Source: DAOUFU01 sp034429275
GTDB taxonomy: Bacteria > Chloroflexota > Anaerolineae > Aggregatilineales > Aggregatilineaceae
Reading direction: 5' to 3'
Assembly (NCBI GenBank): GCA_034429275.1
Contig: DAOUFU010000257.1
Location: forward strand, 1 to 9,572
DNA: 9,572 nucleotides
This document shows positions 1 through 6,034 of the stretch, piece after piece (the first letter of the stretch is position 1; every line of letters starts with the position of its first letter). The notes under the pieces are model-generated. The model did no database searches, was not told the DNA's origin, and saw only the letters and a program-made list of their open reading frames with translations. The translations under genes were made by a program, and so were the position numbers.

Positions 1-129
1 CAATGTGGGATTCGACGGCGGCAGGTCTTTGTCAGTTTCATGTCCAGTCCGTGATCAAACCGTCCTATCACATTGCCGAATGTCAGACTCCAATGATGCC
101 ACGCAATTCCCTCAATCTCATCATACTCG

Positions 130-156
130 CATGAGATACATAGGTACATGAGATAC
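130..156. repeat. 10-bp direct repeat, 17-bp period
   Basis: CATGAGATAC occurs at 130-139 and again at 147-156. The second copy is also flanked by GGTAC (143-147) and GTACC (157-161), a 5-bp inverted repeat that could form a small hairpin. Function is unknown, and the short length makes chance plausible. Confidence 0.4.
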
Positions 157-584
157 GTACCGCGGTTCACTCTGCGAGTAGGGTAGGGGCAGCAACATCG
201 TGGTGATCACGCAACGCCGGACGGCTGCTCGCCAGACTTTCACCGTTTGCTTCCAGGTAGGGGTTCTTCCCGGCACATTCCCCCTCGAATAAGACGGCTT
301 CCCGTATTGGTTCGCTTCCTCTGCAGTGCATTTGTTGTTACGGCAGCGTTTGCCTGGTCATTTCTTGGGACCTTCTTGCATGACAAGACAAGCTCATTTG
401 TTCTGTACCACTGCATCATCGAAGTTTTTTCGTCACTTAATCGACAGCTTTGCCCGGTGAACACTACTCTGCTGTACTAACGTGTCTGGCTTCTCGCCGA
501 AACACCTACGCCTCCCCAAAGATCGGGGAAAGAAGCGCATTGCGCCGTTGTCTCTAATGCATTACACGCACCGCTGGATATAAG

Positions 585-590
585 TATAAT
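585..590 (+). promoter_or_regulatory. Isolated consensus -10 hexamer
   Basis: TATAAT matches the sigma-70 -10 consensus exactly and sits in an AT-rich tract (GGATATAAGTATAATTG). No good -35 lies 16-18 nt upstream. No clear gene follows: the frame running through 592-837 starts with a hydrophobic, signal-peptide-like stretch but has no ATG and no Shine-Dalgarno sequence. It could be a promoter for an unrecognised transcript or an accident of base composition. Confidence 0.25.
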
Positions 591-883
591 TGTTTCTCTG
601 TTATTTATTTCTTATTACGTCTTTGTTTTGGCTTTAGTTCAGCCTGGAATCGTACAATCCGACCGCAGTTTCGCAGCCGCACGACCATCACCATGGGCAC
701 CATGGGGCGGGGCAACTCAATGGGGGTACAACATCTCACAATCGGCCACCGTGTCCACTGCTTATTGCGAGCTACGACTACAGCCTGGTCAGCTACAGTT
801 CACAAACGCTGATCATGTCTTCGGCACACGGCGATAGGCGAGTCTGCCAGCGCCCAACATCCCGATCATCCACATCCATTTGT

Positions 884-902
884 GACGTTATGCACAAACG
901 TC
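884..902. repeat. Inverted repeat GACGTT-N7-AACGTC
   Basis: Perfect 6-bp arms (884-889 and 897-902) surround a 7-nt loop. A second dyad, TTTGTG-N8-CACAAA (879-884 and 893-898), overlaps it, so two alternative symmetric sites share the same bases. No T-tract follows, so it is not a typical terminator. A protein-binding site is the simplest guess. Confidence 0.4.
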
Positions 903-925
903 TCTAAAGAATGTTTCTGGACGCA

Positions 926-952
926 AGTCGTATCTAATCTTTGAGTCGTATC
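926..952. repeat. 9-bp direct repeat AGTCGTATC, 18-bp period
   Basis: AGTCGTATC is repeated exactly at 926-934 and 944-952, separated by 9 nt. The spacing is just under two helical turns. Direct repeats of this size occur as regulator sites or integrase arm sites. Its place 264 nt upstream of a recombinase gene makes the second idea worth testing but proves nothing. Confidence 0.45.
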
Positions 953-1074
953 AGTTCACACTGCAAAAAACAGGCGTGCCGATTTCCAGATACCGCTGTT
1001 GATTGCTGTTGTGCTAATTGGCACCTGCCGCATCCTGTTTATGATCGCCGGGTATTGCCTGACTCTAGAAGGGG

Positions 1075-1126
1075 GATGCGCAAACAAATGTGTCGAATCG
1101 ATGTGGGATATTGGCAATTGCGCATC
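1075..1126. repeat. 9-bp perfect inverted repeat with 34-nt spacer
   Basis: GATGCGCAA (1075-1083) and TTGCGCATC (1118-1126) are exact reverse complements, separated by 34 nt. The arms end just before the predicted promoter of the TIR-recombinase (-35 at 1134). GCATCTG, which overlaps the right arm, recurs at 1141-1147. It may be a regulator or recombinase binding region; the function is inferred only from position. Confidence 0.45.
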
Positions 1127-1133
1127 TGGGCAT

Positions 1134-1162
1134 TTGCTAAGCATCTGACATTAGTGTAACAT
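1134..1162 (+). promoter_or_regulatory. Predicted sigma-70 promoter of the TIR-recombinase gene
   Basis: TTGCTA (1134-1139, 4 of 6 consensus bases) and TAACAT (1157-1162, 4 of 6) are separated by exactly 17 nt. The expected transcript start is near 1169, about 47 nt before the ATG at 1216. The match is moderate, but spacing and position are good. Confidence 0.5.
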
Positions 1163-1180
1163 AATGAAACAAGTGTTACA
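1155..1180. promoter_or_regulatory. Operator-like dyad TGTAACA-N12-TGTTACA over the -10
   Basis: The 7-bp arms (1155-1161 and 1174-1180) are perfect reverse complements, with centres 19 bp apart. The left arm overlaps the predicted -10 and the right arm falls just after the expected transcript start. This is where a repressor would block transcription. The regulator is unknown; autoregulation by the recombinase or control by a regulator encoded elsewhere are both possible. Confidence 0.45.
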
Positions 1181-1215
1181 GTTCATTCTTATGTTGCACC
1201 TCATGGAGCTTGCCA

Positions 1216-2697
1216 ATGGATCAGGAACACCTCTACCTTTCCTACGCCCGCGAAGATGCTGCAGATGCCCGGCATCTGTACGAAGAATTCCTTCACGAGG
1301 GCGTCCCGACCTTTCTTGATACAGAGGCAATCTTCGATGCCGCAGAATGGGATCGTGAAATCGCAGAGGACATTGCGCGCGCGTCAATGGTAGCTGTTCT
1401 CATCAGTCCCAATACCACGCACTCCCAGTCCGTCATTCAAGAGGTCAACCTGGCATATCAATACCAGCGCCCCATTACTCCCATGATCATTCGTCCGGTC
1501 GCTTCGCTTCCCTGGTTCGTGCAGGGGTTGCAGGCCGTTGATCTCACCACACGTCGGGAGCACCAACTCCGGCGATTCGTCGCGCAATACCTGCGGCAGT
1601 CAGGATCGACCATGACATTTGGTCAGGCTATGGATGCCTACCTCTATCGTGGATCGCTCAAGTCGTCCCACACCATCGACTCCTACCGTCGCGCGATCGA
1701 GTTGTTTCTCTTGTTCCTCGCCGATCGCTCTCCCCGATGGAAACTCCCTATCCAGCAAGCAGGCTATCCACTACCCGCCGAAATCCCACTGAGCGCGCTG
1801 TCCGACCAGGATGTGCCACTTTTTCTGCATTTTGCTCAATGGCTGCTGACGCCTGGTTCCAGTGCCCCGGGTGATAACCGTCCATACAAACCCTCAACAA
1901 TCGAATTGCGCCTGGCAGGTCTGCAAAACTGGTTTCAGTTCATGGATGATTACGGCTGGTTGCCGTCGGATTTTAAGCTGGCGAAGGCTCGACGCATGGT
2001 TCGAGATGAATTACGCGGACGGCCCCGGCGGAGCGGCCCTCCACAACCCCCGGAGCATATCGAAGACGTGATCTATTTCTATGATAACCAGCCGCTTCCA
2101 GATTCTCTCCGAAAACCAGAAGCCGATCCAAATCGCATCGCACGATGGGAGCTTATCCGCGCGCGCAATCGAGCGCTGTTGCACACTCTGGCCGAAACAG
2201 GGGGACGAATCAGCGAGATTCTCAGTCTTAATGTCAACGACTTCCCGGTCCGTCACCTCACCAGAAGCGAAGTACTGCGTATCGAAGTTCAAGGAAAAGG
2301 CGGGCACACGTATTATCTGCGTTTGTTGAATGCGCTTCCCGCCATACACGCGTATCTTGAGTTGCGCGGTTCCAAATACAAGGCTTCGCGTGGTGGTCAG
2401 GATCCCTTATTCGTCAGCCACTATGCCACCTATGACGGTAGCCGCATGAGCCGCGTGGTTGCATGGCGCGTCGTCCACTATGCAGCTCGCGCCGTCGGAA
2501 TTCATGATGTTACCCCCCATGATTTCCGTCATTGGCGTGCCACACAGCTGATCAATGCGGGTCATGCATTGGATGTTGTGCAGGAATACTTGGGGCATCG
2601 CTCTGTAGAAACAACGCGCGCCTACTACGCGCATACCGATCCCCTGCGGGTCGATGATGCAGCCAGGCGTACAGGTTTGCCACCACAAGAAGATTAA
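1216..2697 (+). CDS. TIR domain-tyrosine recombinase fusion protein
   Basis: The protein has 493 residues from the ATG at 1216, preceded by GGAG at 1205-1208 with 7-nt spacing. A TTG at 1210 would leave only 1 nt, so the ATG is preferred. Residues about 5-95 form a TIR domain of the bacterial type: LYLSYARED strand and loop, a WDREIAEDI helix, VAVLISPN, then Glu76 in SVIQEV, the position of the catalytic glutamate of NAD+-cleaving TIR domains. The usual Trp before it is replaced. A linker of about 35 residues leads to a SAM-like core-binding domain (about 130-265) and a catalytic tyrosine recombinase domain (about 305-475). The full active-site set is present: Arg331 (TGGRISE), Lys361 (GKGG), His435 and Arg438 (HDFRH), His461 (LGH) and the nucleophile Tyr470. 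The recombinase should cut and rejoin DNA. The TIR part may cleave NAD+, signal, or only mediate assembly; this is inference. No excisionase or phage gene is nearby. Confidence 0.9.
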   Translation: MDQEHLYLSYAREDAADARHLYEEFLHEGVPTFLDTEAIFDAAEWDREIAEDIARASMVAVLISPNTTHSQSVIQEVNLAYQYQRPITPMIIRPVASLPWFVQGLQAVDLTTRREHQLRRFVAQYLRQSGSTMTFGQAMDAYLYRGSLKSSHTIDSYRRAIELFLLFLADRSPRWKLPIQQAGYPLPAEIPLSALSDQDVPLFLHFAQWLLTPGSSAPGDNRPYKPSTIELRLAGLQNWFQFMDDYGWLPSDFKLAKARRMVRDELRGRPRRSGPPQPPEHIEDVIYFYDNQPLPDSLRKPEADPNRIARWELIRARNRALLHTLAETGGRISEILSLNVNDFPVRHLTRSEVLRIEVQGKGGHTYYLRLLNALPAIHAYLELRGSKYKASRGGQDPLFVSHYATYDGSRMSRVVAWRVVHYAARAVGIHDVTPHDFRHWRATQLINAGHALDVVQEYLGHRSVETTRAYYAHTDPLRVDDAARRTGLPPQED

Positions 2698-2725
2698 GGC
2701 TACGGCGATCGCCTATTTGTCCTTA
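2695..2725. repeat. Palindromic spacer between convergent genes
   Basis: The 15-nt gap between the recombinase stop and the membrane protein stop contains GGCGATCGCC (2704-2713), a perfect 10-bp palindrome. It is nested inside TAAGG (2695-2699) and CCTTA (2721-2725). It could fold into a hairpin acting on either strand. There is no strong T-tract, only ATTTGT on the plus strand, so a terminator role is tentative. Confidence 0.3.
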
Positions 2726-3090
2726 TAGCCCTGACCCAGGGGCGTCGCCACCATGATCCCGATGAATCCTGTCAGCAGCCCAATGTGAAGAAGCGCAAAT
2801 GGGATACACAGCCAATAAACACTATCACTGAGCGATCCATAAGCCACTAACAACAGGATCACCACTCCATGTGCGAGGAAGCTGGCGATCAGTAGTCCGG
2901 TTCCGATCAAAATCGGAAGCCCGCGCTGTGTAGCCATCGCTGAAGAGAGAGAGTCGATCCGCTCGCTTAGCCAGGGAGAGGCATCAATCCTCCGCAATGC
3001 AGGTCCAAACACAACTCCGAGCGCTTTCAAAAACCAGGAGCCTAGCCAGGTTATCGGCCTCAGTGGAAACATCAGGACTCTGATCACCAC
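2713..3090 (-). CDS. Small membrane protein of unknown function, two transmembrane helices
   Basis: I do not recognise the family. The 125-residue product starts with GTG at 3090, preceded by AGGA (3103-3100) at 9-nt spacing; in-frame alternatives are GTG at 3087 and the ATG at residue 7. It has an amphipathic, basic N-terminal segment (about 1-35), a polar stretch with SPWLSERIDSLSS (about 38-52), and two hydrophobic helices (about 57-84 and 90-115) separated by a short SLSDS turn. The tail GQGYKDK is polar. No enzymatic motif is visible. The first 7 nt overlap the end of hflX, so translation is probably coupled and the gene is the last of the kinase-hflX operon. The overlap and clean open frame make it likely to be real. 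It may be a lineage-specific accessory protein. Confidence 0.75.
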   Translation of the reverse strand: MVIRVLMFPLRPITWLGSWFLKALGVVFGPALRRIDASPWLSERIDSLSSAMATQRGLPILIGTGLLIASFLAHGVVILLLVAYGSLSDSVYWLCIPFALLHIGLLTGFIGIMVATPLGQGYKDK

Positions 3091-4412
3091 TCACTATCAT
3101 CCTGTTCTGTGTCATCAGGAACAAGTCCAAGCACCCGCTGCAAATGACCTACCAACCAGGGAGGCACGCGCGCACTGATCACCACCCCATGCGCCACATG
3201 TTCTTCGCGTTCCACAATACCGCGTTCGTGCACCAGGGAGATCACATCCCCCTGTGAATACGGAATCGTCGCCGAAAACTCCACCCAACGATCGACCATA
3301 GCCTGGTCTATGGTATCCATCAAGATATCCAGGCCCGCACTCTCAAGTGCAGAGACGCGCACCACATGATGATACCCCAAGGAGGCATAATCAGCATCTG
3401 GCCTCGCTTCCCCGCGATCCACCTTGTTCAGCACCAGGATTTTAGGGATTCGAGTCGCGTCCAGTTCTGCAAGTGTATCTTCTACCACGTCCACGTGATC
3501 CCAGGCAAGTGGGTGACTGGCATCCACCACATGAACAAGCAGGTCAGCCTGGACGACGGCCTCAAGCGTAGCGCGGAAAGCGGCAATAAGCGATACCGGT
3601 AGCTTTTGAATAAACCCCACTGTATCCGAAAGCAGCACGTATCGCCCACTGGGCAGCCTGATCCGGCGCGTGGTAGGATCAAGTGTAGCGAATAGCTGAT
3701 CGGCCACATATACATCAGCACCCGAAAGCGCGTTGAGAAGCGTAGACTTTCCAGCATTGGTATAACCCACCAGGGCCGCTGTTGGAATACCTGTGCGCGC
3801 GCGTTGTGCTCGATGTCGCTCCCGGTGCGCCCGGACTGCTTCGAGTTCGTTCTTCAACCGCGCGATTCGCCGCCCAATTTCCCGCCGATCCACTTCCAGT
3901 TGCGTTTCACCAGGACCGCGAAGTCCCACCCCACCCACGCCGCCGCGTGCAGCACCACCGCCCGCTTGCCGTGCCAGATGGGTCCACTGCCGGGTCAAAC
4001 GTGGGAGCCGATACTCATATTGAGCCAGTTCCACCTGCAGCGCCCCTTCGCGTGTTCGCGCGTGCTGAGCGAAGATATCCAGGATAAGCGCTGATCTATC
4101 CAGGACCTTGACCTTCTCGCCCAGCGCTTTCTCCAGCTCGCGCTGATGACGCGGCGAAAGCTCGTCATCAAAGATCACCGTGTTGGCATTCCATTCAGGC
4201 AGCCTGGCGATAATCTCTTCTAATTTGCCCGCTCCAATCAAAGTGGCCGGCGATATCGTGCTGAGACGCTGAATCACGCGTCCTCGCACGTCTATCCCGG
4301 CGGTTTTAGCCAATAAAGCCAGCTCTTCTAGCGAGTCTTCTACCGAAAATGAGGAGCGCGATCCGCGCATTTCAACTCCAACAAGCAGTGCGCGATCGGC
4401 GGGAGATGACAC
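3084..4412 (-). CDS. hflX: Ribosome-associated GTPase HflX
   Basis: HflX is a cytosolic GTPase that binds the 50S subunit and splits stalled or stressed 70S ribosomes. The 442-residue product matches the family in length and order. The N-terminal HflX domain spans about 5-175 and includes LIGAGKLEEI, LDIFAQHARTREG, LQVELAQ and the glycine-rich GVGLRGPGETQLE. A helical linker follows (about 175-208), then the G domain: G1 GYTNAGKST (216-224), switch I LFATLDPTTR, G3 DTVGF (263-267), G4 NKVD (329-332) and G5 SAL (354-356). The C-terminal domain ends near 430 with an acidic tail. Key nucleotide-binding residues are intact. The annotated start is GTG at 4412, but the strong AAGGAG (4437-4432) lies 19 nt from it and 7 nt from an in-frame ATA at 4424. 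The gene follows the histidine kinase by 24 nt and overlaps the downstream membrane protein gene. Confidence 0.95.
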   Translation of the reverse strand: MSSPADRALLVGVEMRGSRSSFSVEDSLEELALLAKTAGIDVRGRVIQRLSTISPATLIGAGKLEEIIARLPEWNANTVIFDDELSPRHQRELEKALGEKVKVLDRSALILDIFAQHARTREGALQVELAQYEYRLPRLTRQWTHLARQAGGGAARGGVGGVGLRGPGETQLEVDRREIGRRIARLKNELEAVRAHRERHRAQRARTGIPTAALVGYTNAGKSTLLNALSGADVYVADQLFATLDPTTRRIRLPSGRYVLLSDTVGFIQKLPVSLIAAFRATLEAVVQADLLVHVVDASHPLAWDHVDVVEDTLAELDATRIPKILVLNKVDRGEARPDADYASLGYHHVVRVSALESAGLDILMDTIDQAMVDRWVEFSATIPYSQGDVISLVHERGIVEREEHVAHGVVISARVPPWLVGHLQRVLGLVPDDTEQDDSEW

Positions 4413-4431
4413 CTGGTGTTCTATCGCTAGT

Positions 4432-4437
4432 CTCCTT
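4432..4437 (-). promoter_or_regulatory. Strong Shine-Dalgarno for hflX, aligned with an ATA codon
   Basis: AAGGAG reads on the minus strand from 4437 to 4432 and overlaps the TAA stop of the histidine kinase (4439-4437). Spacing to the in-frame ATA at 4424-4422 is 7 nt, the optimum; spacing to the GTG at 4412 is 19 nt, which is unusually long. Starting at ATA would add MEHQ before the GTG-encoded residue. Confidence 0.6.
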
Positions 4438-5885
4438 TATGAGTTTCCCTCGAGTTTTGGCGCTAACGGCTCATCGTTGTTCTGCTGTTCAACCGATCTG
4501 GAATCCGTCTCGTCTGCGTATGCATCCTTGCCGTTCGGTGGCTCACCAGGTCGGACCGCAACCCGCCGGGCAGTATCACCCGTCGGCTCGCTCAATGGCT
4601 TCACACTCTCCTGGGCGGGTGTTGACACTGCCAAATCCTCGGTCCACCCCACGAATTTGCCAGTCTTGCCGTTAGACCCACTGCTCACCACCGATACCGG
4701 TGATAGTTCCTTACCCGTGACGGCGTCTCGCAACGGAAGGACCAAATGGAATGCACTGCCAGGATAACGGTTTTCATCATGTCCGTCACTCTCTGCCCAG
4801 ACTGTGCCACCATGAGCTTCGCATATCCCTCTAGCAATCACTAATCCCAGTCCGGCTCCGCCTCCTTTAAACTTGAACTTGCTACTCGAATGATGTGCAA
4901 CATCACCTAGAGGGGAGAATTTCTCGAAAATGCGCTCGATATGCTCCGGCGCAATTCCAATTCCCGAATCACGTACAACGATATCCACGAACTCGTTGCG
5001 CTGGCACCCGGAAATCGAAATTTGTCCTCCATCAGGTGTGTACTTGATCGCATTTTCAAGCACCTTACGTATTGCTTTCAGGATAGCTGCGGGATCCCCG
5101 ATCGTTGGTTTGCTCGGAATAGACTCGTGATCGATCTCAAGCGAGATTCGTCGCTGACGCAGCACATCTCGCACATCTGTACGCGCGATCTCAAGCATTC
5201 GTCGCAACCATACTGGCTGATACTCCAATTGGAAAAGCCCAGAGTCGAGCAGCGAGACGTCAATCAGGTCCTCGATCAGGGAGCGAAGACGTCCTACGCC
5301 AGTCTCGATTCCCTGCAGCATGAGCGTGGCGCGGGTGTTCCCATCTGACACCTCGAGTTTCAGCATGTTGGCATACCCCTCAATGACAGTGAGAGGGGTC
5401 TTCAGCTCGTGTCCCGCAACCGCGATAAAGTTCTCTTTGCTTTGATCCTCAGAGGGCTGCGTTTGTAGCCTGGTCACCACCTGGTGGTTGATGGCATCCA
5501 TCAGGGCGGCAGCTTCCAGTTTCGCCAGGAACTCAGTCGCCTGGACGATGATATTATCCATCTCAATCGCAAGTTCAAGCGCGTTCTCACTGGGCGGATC
5601 CGCTCGAAATTCCTGCCACAGCACTTGCTTGAACACGCCCAACACCGGCAGCACACCGATTGGTTCACCATCAATAGGGACGCTGCACAGCCGAACCCAG
5701 TTCCTCAGTAGCGACTCGAGCCGCCTGGAATGTCCCTGTACCAGGGCATCGATCATGCTGTCGAAGAACCAGCGTACCGGCCCTTCAGCATACTTACGCA
5801 ACAGTTCGCGATCGGAAAGGCGGCGAACGACCTGGACAACAAGGGTTTCTTTGTGGGCTTCGATCCACGTTGCCAGTTCAGCCAT
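4437..5885 (-). CDS. Soluble orphan sensor histidine kinase
   Basis: A 482-residue histidine kinase with no transmembrane segment, so it should act in the cytosol. Residues about 1-130 are an all-helical input region that resembles RsbRD-type N-terminal sensor domains (Trp7, helix-rich, LWQEF near 89-93); this assignment is tentative. The HisKA domain follows with the phospho-acceptor His159 in FIAVAGHELKTPLT. The ATPase domain has the N box around Asn278 (LENAIKYTPDGG), G1 DSGIGIAPEH (306-315), the F box IFEKF, a lid with HHSSSKFKFKGGG and G2 GAGLGL (343-348). After residue 390 comes a tail of about 90 residues rich in Ser, Pro, Glu and Gly, probably disordered. No response regulator lies in the window. 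The ATG at 5885 has AAGGAG (5901-5896) 10 nt upstream. Its closeness to hflX suggests co-transcription. Confidence 0.9.
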   Translation of the reverse strand: MAELATWIEAHKETLVVQVVRRLSDRELLRKYAEGPVRWFFDSMIDALVQGHSRRLESLLRNWVRLCSVPIDGEPIGVLPVLGVFKQVLWQEFRADPPSENALELAIEMDNIIVQATEFLAKLEAAALMDAINHQVVTRLQTQPSEDQSKENFIAVAGHELKTPLTVIEGYANMLKLEVSDGNTRATLMLQGIETGVGRLRSLIEDLIDVSLLDSGLFQLEYQPVWLRRMLEIARTDVRDVLRQRRISLEIDHESIPSKPTIGDPAAILKAIRKVLENAIKYTPDGGQISISGCQRNEFVDIVVRDSGIGIAPEHIERIFEKFSPLGDVAHHSSSKFKFKGGGAGLGLVIARGICEAHGGTVWAESDGHDENRYPGSAFHLVLPLRDAVTGKELSPVSVVSSGSNGKTGKFVGWTEDLAVSTPAQESVKPLSEPTGDTARRVAVRPGEPPNGKDAYADETDSRSVEQQNNDEPLAPKLEGNS

Positions 5886-6034
5886 CGGACTGCCGCTCCT
5901 TGCACGCGTATCACGGAATCACTGATAGTAGTCTACATTGAGAAATCCTTTATACATCATACAACATTTACGATCTTGGATCACTATAGTATCTTGCTAC
6001 TATTATCATCCCTCCGACGGAACAGTGCCGCGGC

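Larger units (their letters stand above)
1..1133. other. Long stretch without a convincing gene, upstream of the TIR-recombinase
   Basis: No frame here combines a plausible start, a ribosome binding site and a recognisable protein. The open frames are short, begin with TTG or lack a Shine-Dalgarno sequence, and give compositions unlike real proteins. No tRNA-like TpsiC arm or rRNA segment was seen. Several short repeats are present: a 10-bp direct repeat near 130-156, a GCGCA/TGCGC palindrome at 535-545, TAATGCATTA at 555-564, a consensus TATAAT at 585-590, GACGTT/AACGTC at 884-902, a 9-bp direct repeat at 926-952 and a 9-bp inverted repeat at 1075-1126. The tract 579-630 is clearly AT-rich. 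It could be a decayed accessory segment, a recombinase target region or simply a long spacer. The sequence does not decide between these. Confidence 0.6.

Noticed and set aside
1..41. Minus-strand frame starting at ATG 41 (MKLTKTCRRRIPH) and leaving the left edge
   Set aside because: Only 13 codons are visible and the Shine-Dalgarno is weak, so a partial gene cannot be supported.
2..151. Plus-strand frame open from the left edge
   Set aside because: The translation has an unnatural composition and no family resemblance.
247..480. Plus-strand frame of 77 codons with a hydrophobic segment
   Set aside because: It starts with TTG, has no Shine-Dalgarno and shows no recognisable motif; the opposite strand is equally open here, as expected by chance.
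520..536. Hairpin TCCCC/GGGGA as a terminator
   Set aside because: The stem is only 5 bp and no T-tract follows on either strand.
941..1159. Plus-strand 72-codon frame and its minus-strand mirror
   Set aside because: It has a TTG start with no ribosome binding site, a Cys-rich unnatural composition, and it overlaps the promoter and repeats of the recombinase gene.
2704..2713. GGCGATCGCC resembles the cyanobacterial HIP1 repeat
   Set aside because: I saw only one perfect copy in the window, so it does not indicate an iterated genomic repeat or a cyanobacterial host.
3782..4094. Overlapping plus-strand frames of about 100 codons
   Set aside because: They are antisense shadows of the Gly/Arg-rich part of hflX.
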